From Klenkia sp. PcliD-1-E (GTDB lineage Bacteria; Actinomycetota; Actinomycetes; Mycobacteriales; Geodermatophilaceae), in assembly GCF_024124375.1 (NCBI RefSeq), contig NZ_JAMXRZ010000041.1:1-33003 (forward strand): a stretch of 33,003 nucleotides of DNA, given 5' to 3'. The notes beneath the pieces are model-generated. The model worked only from the letters and a program-made list of their open reading frames with translations, had not been told where the DNA came from and searched no databases. Both the position numbers and the translations under genes were made by a program. Positions 14,506-21,597 of this stretch are shown one piece after another. How positions within the stretch are numbered: the first letter of the stretch is position 1; each line of letters opens with the position of its first letter.

Positions 14506-14555
14506 GATGCCGACTGAGCGAGCCACGGCGCACCGCCGCAGGTCAGGGTGCCGGC

Positions 14556-15623
14556 ATGTCCCTGGTCCTCCCGCTGGTCACCCGCGAGACCGCACGCCGC
14601 CGTCTCGGCCTGATGACCCGTAGCCACCTCCTGGCCCACGGGGTCACCGACCGGGAGATCGCCGCGGCCGTCCGGCGGGGCGAGCTGCGACGGGTGCGGG
14701 CCGGCGCCTACGTGCGCGCCGCGGACTGGGCGGAGGTCGAGCGCACCCGACGGCTGCCCGGTCTCCACGCCCTCGCGGTCGCCGAGGCCGTGGCGCCGGC
14801 GGGCACGCCCTTCGGCTTCGACACGGCAGCCTGGGTCTGGGCCCTCCCCCGCCCGGCCAGGCGCGCCGGTACCCCTGACCCGGTCCACCTGGTCGACCCC
14901 GCGTCCCGGGGCGGTCGCCGCGGCGACTGGGTGGTGCACCGGTCCTCCCTCCCGCCGGAGGAGGTCACCCGGCGCGGCGCCTACCCGGTCACGACGGCGG
15001 CGCGCACGGTCGTGGACGTCGCCCGCTCCTGGAGCGAGGTGGACGCGGTCGCGGCCGCCGACGCCGCGCTCCTGAGGGGGCTGACCACGCGGGAGGAGCT
15101 GCTGGAGGTGCTGGCCCGGCACAGCACGGTCGCCGGGACGCCCGCCGTCCGTCGGGTGCTGCAGCTGGCGGACGGCCGCGCGGAGAGCTGGCTGGAGACC
15201 TGCGGGCGGCTGGCCTTCGCGGCCGGGGGTCTGCCGCCGTTCGTCCCGCAGGTGGAGCTGTGGCTGGACGGCGAGCTGCTGAAGGTGGTGGACGGCTGGT
15301 ACGCGCAGGCCGCCCTGGCGATCGAGTTCGACGGGCAGTCGAAGTACGTGCTGGCCACCCCGGCCGACCTCCGCGAGGAGAAGCGCGTCGAGGACCTGCT
15401 GCGGTCGGTCGGCATCCGGTTCGTGCGGGTCACCTACGAGATGCTGACCCGCGGGTGGGCCCAGCTGAAGGCACGCATCCTGCGGGAGCTCGCGGTCGGC
15501 GGGCCCACCACCCGGGTCTTCGGCGAGCAGCCCCGTGAGGTGGGCAAGGTGCGCGGCGGGGTCCGGGCGGAGGACGGCTGGCTCTGGCGGGCGATGGACA
15601 ACGTCGGCGGTGCGGCCCCGTGA
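14556..15623 (+). CDS. AbiEi-type antitoxin-domain protein with C-terminal Vsr/DUF559-like nuclease fold
   Basis: A 355-residue two-part protein. Residues about 15-55 form the winged-helix AbiEi N-terminal domain (GLMTRSHLLAHGVTDREIAAAVRRGELRRVRAGAYV). The middle (60-200) resembles the rest of the AbiEi-like family, with HALAVAEAVAP and VTTAARTVVDVAR. The C-terminal part (about 208-300) looks like a Vsr/DUF559 PD-(D/E)XK domain: ESWLE, then D246 in VVDGWY, then E257 in IEFDGQSK, then LLRSVGIRFVRVTYEML. Classical AbiE has a separate AbiEii nucleotidyltransferase toxin; none is adjacent, so it is either an orphan antitoxin-like regulator or a stand-alone nuclease. Proteins of this build are common in actinobacteria without a known role. 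Repeats flank it on both sides. Confidence 0.8.
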   Translation: MSLVLPLVTRETARRRLGLMTRSHLLAHGVTDREIAAAVRRGELRRVRAGAYVRAADWAEVERTRRLPGLHALAVAEAVAPAGTPFGFDTAAWVWALPRPARRAGTPDPVHLVDPASRGGRRGDWVVHRSSLPPEEVTRRGAYPVTTAARTVVDVARSWSEVDAVAAADAALLRGLTTREELLEVLARHSTVAGTPAVRRVLQLADGRAESWLETCGRLAFAAGGLPPFVPQVELWLDGELLKVVDGWYAQAALAIEFDGQSKYVLATPADLREEKRVEDLLRSVGIRFVRVTYEMLTRGWAQLKARILRELAVGGPTTRVFGEQPREVGKVRGGVRAEDGWLWRAMDNVGGAAP

Positions 15624-15633
15624 CGCCGGGCAG

Positions 15634-15720
15634 GTCGCCCAGCTCGGGTCGGCAGCCCAGTTCGGGTCGGCAGCCCAGTTCGGGTCGGCAGCCCAGCTCG
15701 GGTCGGTCGCCCAGCTCGGG
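15634..15720. repeat. 18-bp tandem repeat, about 4.8 copies
   Basis: Units start at 15634, 15652, 15670 and 15688, with a partial one at 15706. The consensus is GCAGCCCAGTTCGGGTCG; outer units carry GTCGCCCAGCTCGGG instead. It starts 11 bp after the AbiEi-like stop codon and runs straight into copy B of the 70-bp repeat, sharing one base. A unit length divisible by three keeps frames open on both strands, but the resulting repeated peptides (such as AQFGSA) look artificial, so I treat it as non-coding. Confidence 0.9.
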
Positions 15721-15789
15721 GTGGCCGCACATCCTCGACGGTGTGCGCACGGGGCAACGGGCGGCCACCGCCAGAGACGTCGGGCCACC
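15720..15789. repeat. 70-bp palindromic repeat, copy B
   Basis: Same orientation and length as copy A (14371-14440), differing at 10 positions, with both ends GGTGGCCGCACATC and CGTCGGGCCACC kept. The inner ACGGT/ACCGT hairpin of copy A is broken here (ACGG replaces ACCGT on the right side). CGGATGGGCC follows both copies a little further downstream. It lies between the 3' ends of the AbiEi-like gene and the CoA-binding protein gene. Confidence 0.85.
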
Positions 15790-15834
15790 CCGGCCAGCAG
15801 GGCCCCGCCCGGATGGGCCCCGGCGCAGGGGGGG

Positions 15835-16308
15835 TCAGCGCAGGGGGCGGCGGCGGGAGGTGATGACGCCGGTGTCGAAGCCGGCCAGGTGCAGGCCGCC
15901 GTGGAAGCGGGCGTGCTCGATCTTCAGGCAGCGGTCCATCACCACGTCCAGGCCGGCGGCCTCCCCGCGGGCGGCCAGGGCGTCGTCGGAGAGGCCCAGC
16001 TGCAGCCAGAAGGTGTGCGCGCCCACCGCGATGGTCTCCTCCAGCACCCCGGCCAGGTCCGCCGGCCGGCGGAAGACGTCCACGAGGTCGGGGACGCCGG
16101 GGCACTCGGCCAGCGAGGGGTACACCGGCCGGCCCAGGATCTCGGTGACCCGCGGGTTGACGAACCAGACCTCGTAGTCGGTGCTGGCCAGCAGGTAGGT
16201 GGCCACGAAGTAGGAGGCCCGGGACGGGTTGTCCGAGGCGCCCACCACCGCGACGGTGCGGGTGCGGTCGAGGATCTCCTGCCGCTGACCCGCCGTGGGC
16301 CCGCTCAC
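15835..16308 (-). CDS. CoA-binding domain protein (YccU-like)
   Basis: A 157-residue single-domain Rossmann-fold protein of the CoA_binding_2 family. It has VAVVGASDNPSRASYFVATYLL (nucleotide loop), DYEVWFVNPRVTEILGRPVYPSLAE, VDLVDVFRRPAD, HTFWLQLGLSDDA and the closing DRCLKIEHARF typical of the family. Members bind CoA, and some relatives act as redox or protein-acylation partners, but this small type has no established reaction. Its GTG start at 16308 overlaps the TGA of metY by four bases (16305-16308), so it is translationally coupled to the sulfhydrylase. Confidence 0.9.
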   Translation of the reverse strand: MSGPTAGQRQEILDRTRTVAVVGASDNPSRASYFVATYLLASTDYEVWFVNPRVTEILGRPVYPSLAECPGVPDLVDVFRRPADLAGVLEETIAVGAHTFWLQLGLSDDALAARGEAAGLDVVMDRCLKIEHARFHGGLHLAGFDTGVITSRRRPLR

Positions 16309-17591
16309 TTGGTCGCCGCCGTCAGCGCCTGGTCCAGGTCCCACAGGATGTCCTCGACGTCCTCCAGGCCCACCGAGATGCGCACCAGGTCCGCCGACAC
16401 CCCGCCGGTCTCCAGCTGCTCGGCCGACAGCTGGCCGTGCGTGGTGGAACCGGGGTGGATGACCAGGGTGCGGGCGTCGCCGATGTTGGCCAGGTGGCTG
16501 CACAGCTGCACCGCCTCGATGAACCGGCGTCCGCCCTCGCGGCCGCCGACCACGCCGAAGCTGAACACCGCACCCGGGCCCTCCGGCAGGTACCGCTGCG
16601 CGAGCTCGTACGAGGGGTGCGAGGGCAGGCCGGAGTACCGCACCCAGGCGACCCGGTCGTCGGCCTCCAGCCACTCGGCCACCCGCCGGGCGTTGGCCAC
16701 GTGCTCGCGCATCCGCTGCGGCAGCGTCTCCACGCCCTGCAGCAGCAGGAAGGCGCTGTGCGGGGACAGCGAGGCCCCGATGTCGCGCAGCTGCTCGCTG
16801 CGCAGCTTGGTCAGGAATCCGTACTCGGCGAAGTTGCCCCACCAGGACAGGCCGCCGTAGGACGGCGTGGGCTCGGTCATCTGCGGGAACCGGCCGTTGG
16901 CCCACGGGAAGGTGCCGGCGTCGACGACCACGCCGCCGATCGTCGTCCCGTGGCCGCCGATGAACTTGGTGGCCGAGTGGATCACGATGTCCGCGCCGTG
17001 CTCGATCGGCCGGCACAGGTAGGGCGTGGCGGTGGTCGCGTCGACCACCAGCGGGATGCCGGCGGCGTGCGCGACGTCGGCCAGGCCCCGGACGTCGCTG
17101 ACCTCGCTGCCCGGGTTGGCCACCACCTCGGCGAACAGCAGCTTGGTGCGGTCGGTGATCGCCGCGGCGTAGTCGGCCGGGTCGGTGCCGCGGACGAACG
17201 TCGTCGACACCCCGAACCGGCGCAGCGTCACGTCGAGCTGGGTGATGGTGCCGCCGTAGAGGTTCGCCGACGCGACGACCTCGTCCCCGGCCCCGGCGAG
17301 CGAGGCGAAGGTGAGGAACTCCGCCGACTGCCCGGACGACGTCGCCACCGCGCCGAGGCCACCCTCCAGCGAGGCCATCCGCTCCTCGAAGGCGGCCACC
17401 GTCGGGTTGCCGATCCGGCTGTAGACGTTGCCGTACTTCTGCAGCGCGAACAGCGCCGCGGCGTCGTCCGGGCTCTCGAAGACGTAGCTGGTGGTCTGGA
17501 AGATCGGCACCGCGCGGGCGCCGGTGACCGGGTCGGGCTGCCCCCCGGCGTGCAGGGCGCGGGTGCGGAAACCCCAGCTTCGGTCGGCCAT
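16305..17591 (-). CDS. metY: O-acetylhomoserine aminocarboxypropyltransferase/sulfhydrylase
   Basis: A 428-residue PLP enzyme of the Cys/Met-metabolism family that makes homocysteine (or methionine) from O-acetylhomoserine and sulfide (or methanethiol). Typical features are FETR-like FRTRALHAGGQPDPVTGARAVPIFQTTSYVFES, YSRIGNPT, SSGQSAEFLT, the PLP lysine K209 in HSATKFIGGHGTTIGG, and the C-terminal RISVGLEDVEDILWDL. The stretch before the PLP site reads VVDATTATPYL, where most homologues have VDNTFATPYL; the PLP-contacting D184 is kept. Full length. ATG 17591 is 46 bp from the divergent NIPSNAP-like gene. No metX is adjacent. Confidence 0.93.
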   Translation of the reverse strand: MADRSWGFRTRALHAGGQPDPVTGARAVPIFQTTSYVFESPDDAAALFALQKYGNVYSRIGNPTVAAFEERMASLEGGLGAVATSSGQSAEFLTFASLAGAGDEVVASANLYGGTITQLDVTLRRFGVSTTFVRGTDPADYAAAITDRTKLLFAEVVANPGSEVSDVRGLADVAHAAGIPLVVDATTATPYLCRPIEHGADIVIHSATKFIGGHGTTIGGVVVDAGTFPWANGRFPQMTEPTPSYGGLSWWGNFAEYGFLTKLRSEQLRDIGASLSPHSAFLLLQGVETLPQRMREHVANARRVAEWLEADDRVAWVRYSGLPSHPSYELAQRYLPEGPGAVFSFGVVGGREGGRRFIEAVQLCSHLANIGDARTLVIHPGSTTHGQLSAEQLETGGVSADLVRISVGLEDVEDILWDLDQALTAATK

Positions 17592-17637
17592 GGCACCCAG
17601 TGAACCCGACCCGTCGGACCCCGGCAGACTCGGCGCG

Positions 17638-17937
17638 GTGACCACCACCGTGCAGCTGCGCCGCTACTCCGTCGAGCCCGGCCGGATGGCCGACTTCGTC
17701 GCCTGGTTCCCCTCGATCCTCCCCGTCCGGGAGCAGTACGGGTTCCGGGTGCTGGAGGCGTGGGTCGACGAGGCCAACGACGCCTTCGTGTGGTCGGTCG
17801 CCCTGGACGGCGACGAGGACCGCTTCCGCGAGGTCGAGTCCGTCTACAACGCCTCACCGGAGCGGGCCGCGGCGTTCGAGACCTTCCCCCGGGTGGTCAC
17901 CGGCCAGCTCAACTCCTTCGTGCGCCCGGCCCGCTGA
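17638..17937 (+). CDS. NIPSNAP-like dimeric alpha/beta-barrel protein
   Basis: A 99-residue small cytosolic protein. VQLRRYSVEPGRMADFVAWFPSILPVREQYGFRVLEAWVDEANDAFVWSVALDG followed by YNASPERAAAF matches the ferredoxin-like NIPSNAP/ABM fold (LRxYxIxPG, W, YxSPxR). No enzymatic residues are definable, and the function is unknown. The GTG start at 17638 is chosen because it begins the first beta-strand; there is no strong ribosome-binding site. It diverges from metY, and may be ended by the hairpin at 17991-18008. Confidence 0.7.
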   Translation: MTTTVQLRRYSVEPGRMADFVAWFPSILPVREQYGFRVLEAWVDEANDAFVWSVALDGDEDRFREVESVYNASPERAAAFETFPRVVTGQLNSFVRPAR

Positions 17938-17990
17938 CCCTGCCGCTGGCCGGACCGGGCGCCGTCCCCGGGAGTGGCAAGGTAACGACA

Positions 17991-18008
17991 CCCACCCGTC
18001 CGGGTGGG
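17991..18008. terminator. 18-bp perfect inverted repeat ahead of the diguanylate cyclase
   Basis: CCCACCCG-TC-CGGGTGGG. As RNA it would form a stem with a four-base GTCC loop, 53 bp after the NIPSNAP-like stop and 50 bp before the cyclase GTG. It suits a terminator without T-tract; an operator for the cyclase gene is the alternative. The rest of the 121-bp spacer shows no clear promoter. Confidence 0.5.
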
Positions 18009-18058
18009 CGCCACCGGACCGGGCTCAACCTCGGGTCCCCCTGCGACGAAGGGACGAC

Positions 18059-19672
18059 GTGGACCCCGGCCGACTGCGACCACCCGACGGGTCGCCGCGC
18101 GCCGTCGTGGAGGCGGCGGTCGGCGACCTCGAGGTGCTGTCCCGTCCCGACGCCGACCTGGACGGCGTCCGGGACGCCGCCGAGCGGGCCGCCACCGCGG
18201 CCCGCGCGCTCGACCTCACCGAGCTCGCCCTGCGCGCGGACCTCGTCGCCGCCGACGTCGGCCGCCGCCGCGGCGACCTGGCCGATGCCGGGTCCACCGC
18301 CCAGGCCGTGCTGCGGTGGGCCACCGAGCACCGGTCCCGGTTCCTGCAGGCCCGCACGCACCACCTGCTGGCCGCGGTCTTCCAGGAGCTGGGCGACCTG
18401 TCGGTGGCGCTGGAGCACGCGGTGCACTCCGTCGACCTGCTCGACGACGACGTCCCCGTGGCCGTGCGCATCGACCACCGCAAGCGGCTGGCCGACTGCC
18501 TCGGCCTGCAGGGCGACGCCGGTGCGCAGGACCGCTACGCCGAGGTCCTGGTGCTCGCCGAGCAGCTCGGCGACGTGGCCCGGCTGTCCCAGATCCTCAA
18601 CAACAGCGCCTACACCGCCTCGCTGGCGGGGCGGCACACCACGGCGCTGGCCGCCGTCCTCCGGCTGCAGGCGATGGAGTCCGACCACGGCGTCGAGACC
18701 GACCTCGCCACCCGCGACACCATCGGCCGGGTCTACCTGGGTCTGGGCCGCCTCGAGGAGGCCGAGCAGGCGCTGCGGCCCGGGGCCGGGTCGACGCTGC
18801 GCTCGCCCTCGGCCGAGGCGGGCGCCGACGCGGACTTCCTGCTCACCCTCGCGGAGGTGCAACGGGCACGGGGCCGGCTGGGTGACGCCCGGGCGGCGCT
18901 GGAGGAGTGCGTGCGGCGCTGCGAGCGGCACGGCCTGACCGCCGTCCGCATCCGGGCCCGCCGCGAGCAGGCCGCGCTGCACGCCGACGCCGGTGACTTC
19001 GAGGCCGCCTACGCCGAGCACGTGCGGTACGCCGACGAGGCCCTGGCCCTGCAGTCCGAGCAGCGCGAGGCCCGCGCCCGCACCCTGCAGGCCATGTACG
19101 AGGCCACCGAGGCCCGCCAGCAGAGCCGCCGCTACCGCGAGCTGTCCCTGCGCGACGCCCTCACCGGCCTGTACAACCGCCGGCACCTGGACGAGCAGCT
19201 CCCCGCGTTGCTGGCCGCGGCCGCCGGGCGCCGCCCGGTGTCGGTCGGCCTGGTCGACCTCGACCACTTCAAGCGGATCAACGACACCTGCTCCCACGAG
19301 GTCGGCGACGAGGTGCTGCGCCAGGTCGCCCGGGTGCTGGAGGCCGTCGCCGCCACCGTCGGCGACGAGGCCTTCGCCGCGCGGATGGGCGGCGAGGAGT
19401 TCCTGCTGGTCATGCCCGGCACCGAGATCGGCCGGGCGACCGCGGTGCTCGAGCAGCTGCGGCACGGCATCGCGCACACGCAGTGGGGCCACCTGGTCGG
19501 CGCGCTGCCGGTCACGGTGAGCATCGGTGCCGCGGGCAGCCCCGACCCGCTGCCGCTGGACACCCCCGAGCTGCTCGGCCGCGCCGACGCGCGGCTCTAC
19601 GAGGCCAAGCGCACCGGCCGGGACCGGGTGGTCGGCCCGCGCGACGCGCTCACTCCCCGAGCGACCGGCTGA
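18059..19672 (+). CDS. TPR-GGDEF diguanylate cyclase
   Basis: A 537-residue cytosolic sensor-cyclase. Residues 1 to about 330 are helical repeats of TPR type (for example GDLADAGSTAQAVLRWA, GRLEEAEQALRPG, GDFEAAYAEHVRYADEALALQ). A coiled-coil linker (about 325-365, EQREARARTLQAMYEATEARQQ) leads into a complete GGDEF domain starting DALTGLYNRRHLDEQL. The domain has LVDLDHFKRINDTCSHEVGDEVL, an intact active site GGEEF at 444-448 and VSIGAAG. Five residues before the GGEEF the I-site RxxD is replaced by TVGD, so product inhibition is probably absent. No membrane helix. The GTG start has a weak AAGGGA upstream. The 3' end overlaps the convergent IclR gene by 23 bp. Confidence 0.92.
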   Translation: MDPGRLRPPDGSPRAVVEAAVGDLEVLSRPDADLDGVRDAAERAATAARALDLTELALRADLVAADVGRRRGDLADAGSTAQAVLRWATEHRSRFLQARTHHLLAAVFQELGDLSVALEHAVHSVDLLDDDVPVAVRIDHRKRLADCLGLQGDAGAQDRYAEVLVLAEQLGDVARLSQILNNSAYTASLAGRHTTALAAVLRLQAMESDHGVETDLATRDTIGRVYLGLGRLEEAEQALRPGAGSTLRSPSAEAGADADFLLTLAEVQRARGRLGDARAALEECVRRCERHGLTAVRIRARREQAALHADAGDFEAAYAEHVRYADEALALQSEQREARARTLQAMYEATEARQQSRRYRELSLRDALTGLYNRRHLDEQLPALLAAAAGRRPVSVGLVDLDHFKRINDTCSHEVGDEVLRQVARVLEAVAATVGDEAFAARMGGEEFLLVMPGTEIGRATAVLEQLRHGIAHTQWGHLVGALPVTVSIGAAGSPDPLPLDTPELLGRADARLYEAKRTGRDRVVGPRDALTPRATG

Positions 19673-20381
19673 TCCCCCGCGCGGCGGCCATCACGCCGTT
19701 GACGTAGGGCCGGACGACGCCCGCCGAGTCCCCGCGCACCACGATCGACAGGGCCGCCACCACCGCGCCCCCCTGCCGCACCGGCGCGGCGACCGACACC
19801 GCGTCGTCGGTGACCTGCCGGTCGCTGACCGCGTGCCCGGTGCGGCGGACCTCGGCCAGCAGCCGGCGCAGCCGGACCGGGTCGGTCACCGTGTGCGGGG
19901 TGTGCCGCTCCAGCGGGCCGGCCAGCACGGCGTCCTGCACCTCGGTGGGGGCGTGCGCCAGCAGCACCAGGCCCACCCCGGTCGGGGGCAGGGCGAACCG
20001 GCCGCCGACCTGGGTGAGCACGGTGACCGCCCCGCGCGCGGCGAACCGCTCCACGAACAGCACCTGGTGGCCCTCGCGGACGGCCAGCTGCACGTTCTCG
20101 TGGGTGACCTCGTACAGGTCCTCCATGAACGGCAGGGCCGCCTCCCGCAGACCCAGCCCGCGGGGGGCGAGCGCGCCCAGCTCCCAGATCCGCAGGCCGA
20201 CGCGGTAGCCGCCGTCCTCGTCGCGCTCCAGCCCGCCCCAGGACGACAGCTCACCGACCAGCCGGTGCGCCGTCGGCAGCGGGACGCCGACGGCGCGGGC
20301 GATCTCGGACAGGGTCAGCCGCGGCCGCTCCCGGGTGAAGGCGTCGAGGACGGCGAGCAGCTTGGTGTTCGCCGTCCGCAC
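19650..20381 (-). CDS. IclR-family regulator (linked to Rieske unit)
   Basis: A 243-residue regulator. The N-terminal winged helix is TKLLAVLDAFTRERPRLTLSEIARAVGVPLPTAHRLVGELSSWGGLERDEDGGYRVG. The IclR effector-binding domain follows with LRIWELGALAPRG, FMEDLYEVTHENVQLAVREG, and VSVAAPVRQGGAVVAALSIVV. IclR proteins with this build commonly sense aromatic acids. The GTG at 20381 lies 2 bp after the reductase stop with GGAG 8 bases upstream, so it is the last gene of the Rieske operon. It is a paralogue of the regulator at 25012-25755, with the same domain order and several shared motifs. A likely target is the palindrome at 22745-22759. Confidence 0.9.
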   Translation of the reverse strand: MRTANTKLLAVLDAFTRERPRLTLSEIARAVGVPLPTAHRLVGELSSWGGLERDEDGGYRVGLRIWELGALAPRGLGLREAALPFMEDLYEVTHENVQLAVREGHQVLFVERFAARGAVTVLTQVGGRFALPPTGVGLVLLAHAPTEVQDAVLAGPLERHTPHTVTDPVRLRRLLAEVRRTGHAVSDRQVTDDAVSVAAPVRQGGAVVAALSIVVRGDSAGVVRPYVNGVMAAARGISRSLGE

Positions 20382-20383
20382 GC

Positions 20384-21310
20384 CTACAACTCCAGCACGA
20401 GCCTCGGGCACGCCGCGCGGGAGACGCACACGAACATGACGTCGTTGGCGGCCTGCTCGGCCGGGGTGAGCAGCGAGTCGCGGTGGTCGACCTCCCCCTC
20501 GAGCACCCCGGTCTCGCAGGTGCCACAGGTGCCCTCCTCGCAGGAGCTGAGCACCTCGACGCCGTTCTCCCGCAGCACCGCCATGATGCTGCGGTCCGGC
20601 GGCACGGTCAGGGTCTTCCCGCTCAGCGACAGCTCGACCTCGAAGGCGTCGCTGCGCACCGGGTCCCCGACGTCCTTGGGGGTGAACCGCTCCAGGTGCA
20701 GCACCTCGGGCGTCACCCGCTCCTCGACCGCGGCGAGCAGGGGCTCGGGGCCGCAGCAGTACACCAGCGTGCCGGGGTCGAGGTCGCCCAGCACCGCGTC
20801 GAGGTCGATGAGCCCGACCTCGTCCTGCGGGTGCAGGGTGTGCCCCTCCAGCTCCTCGAGGAAGGCCATCGACCGGCGGCTGCGGCCGCCGTAGTGCACC
20901 TCGGCGGGGACGCCGGCGGCCCGCGCGGCGGCCACCATCGGCAGGATCGGGGTGATCCCGATGCCCCCGGCGACGAAGACGTAGCGCGGGGCCTCGACCA
21001 GCTCGAAGTGGTTGCGGGGGCCCCGCACGCAGACCTCGTCACCGGGGTGCAGCCGGTCGTGCACGTGCGCGGACCCGCCCCGGCCGGCCGGCTCGCGCAG
21101 CACGCCGATGCGGTACCGCGTCCGGTCGGCCGGGTCGCCGCACAGGGAGTACTGCCTGGTGAGGTCGTCGGTCAGCACCAGGTCGACGTGCGCGCCCGGG
21201 GTCCAGGCGGGCAGCTCGGCACCGCCGGGGTCGGCCAGCTCCAGGACGACGACGCCCTCGGCCCCGTCGGTCCGGGAGGCGACGACCAGACGCAGCTCCT
21301 GCTCGCTCAC
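20384..21310 (-). CDS. Phthalate-dioxygenase-type reductase (FMN, NAD, 2Fe-2S), Rieske partner
   Basis: A 308-residue PDR/VanB-family oxidoreductase that moves electrons from NAD(P)H through flavin to a plant-type 2Fe-2S cluster. The flavin domain has HVDLVLTDDLTRQYSLCGDP (R52-x-Y54-S55-L56), the nucleotide domain GGIGITPILPMVAAARA and YCCGPEPLL. The C-terminal ferredoxin domain has C257-x4-C262-x2-C265 and C295. All cofactor residues are present. GTG 21310 overlaps the stop of the preceding 96-residue protein gene (GTGA 21307-21310). The operon order oxygenase, small protein, reductase indicates that it feeds the Rieske enzyme at 21594-22670. Confidence 0.92.
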   Translation of the reverse strand: MSEQELRLVVASRTDGAEGVVVLELADPGGAELPAWTPGAHVDLVLTDDLTRQYSLCGDPADRTRYRIGVLREPAGRGGSAHVHDRLHPGDEVCVRGPRNHFELVEAPRYVFVAGGIGITPILPMVAAARAAGVPAEVHYGGRSRRSMAFLEELEGHTLHPQDEVGLIDLDAVLGDLDPGTLVYCCGPEPLLAAVEERVTPEVLHLERFTPKDVGDPVRSDAFEVELSLSGKTLTVPPDRSIMAVLRENGVEVLSSCEEGTCGTCETGVLEGEVDHRDSLLTPAEQAANDVMFVCVSRAACPRLVLEL

Positions 21311-21597
21311 CGCAGCGGGGTCCGCGGCCCGGCCGCCTGCTCGGGGCGCAGCACCCGGTGCGGCGGGGGCACGTGGTCGACCGGGGCGCCGGCGTCGGGC
21401 TCGGCCACCCGGGCCGGGTGGTCGGGGTGGGCCAGCAGCCACTCCCACATGCCGATCGGGTCACCGCCCTCGGCGCGGGCGCCGCACGAGCACTCCCCCA
21501 GCAACCGGTCGCTGCCGGGCAGCCACGCCACCCGGGTGACGCGGTCGCCGTCCAGCACCCGGGTCGGCGCGACGGTCTCCGTCATCGGGCGGCTCAC
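21307..21597 (-). CDS. Small protein of unknown function in the Rieske operon
   Basis: A 96-residue protein (85-92 residues if a later start, such as ATG 21585, is used). I do not recognise it. It holds a central LLGECSCGARAEGGDPIGMWEWLLAHPDH with a CxC pair, followed by a proline-rich tail HVPPPHRVLRPEQAAG. The GTG at 21597 overlaps the Rieske TGA and its own TGA overlaps the reductase GTG, so it is coupled on both sides, which argues that it is a real gene. Possible roles are a metal- or cluster-handling helper, or a subunit between oxygenase and reductase. Neither can be shown from sequence. Confidence 0.65.
   Translation of the reverse strand: MSRPMTETVAPTRVLDGDRVTRVAWLPGSDRLLGECSCGARAEGGDPIGMWEWLLAHPDHPARVAEPDAGAPVDHVPPPHRVLRPEQAAGPRTPLR

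Noticed and set aside
15634-15720. CRISPR array
   Set aside because: The 18-bp units are directly tandem with no spacers and no cas genes are present.
15835-17016. One long protein fusing CoA-binding domain and MetY remnants
   Set aside because: The long frame through metY is a shadow; the true CoA-binding gene starts at GTG 16308 with a GTGA overlap to the metY stop.
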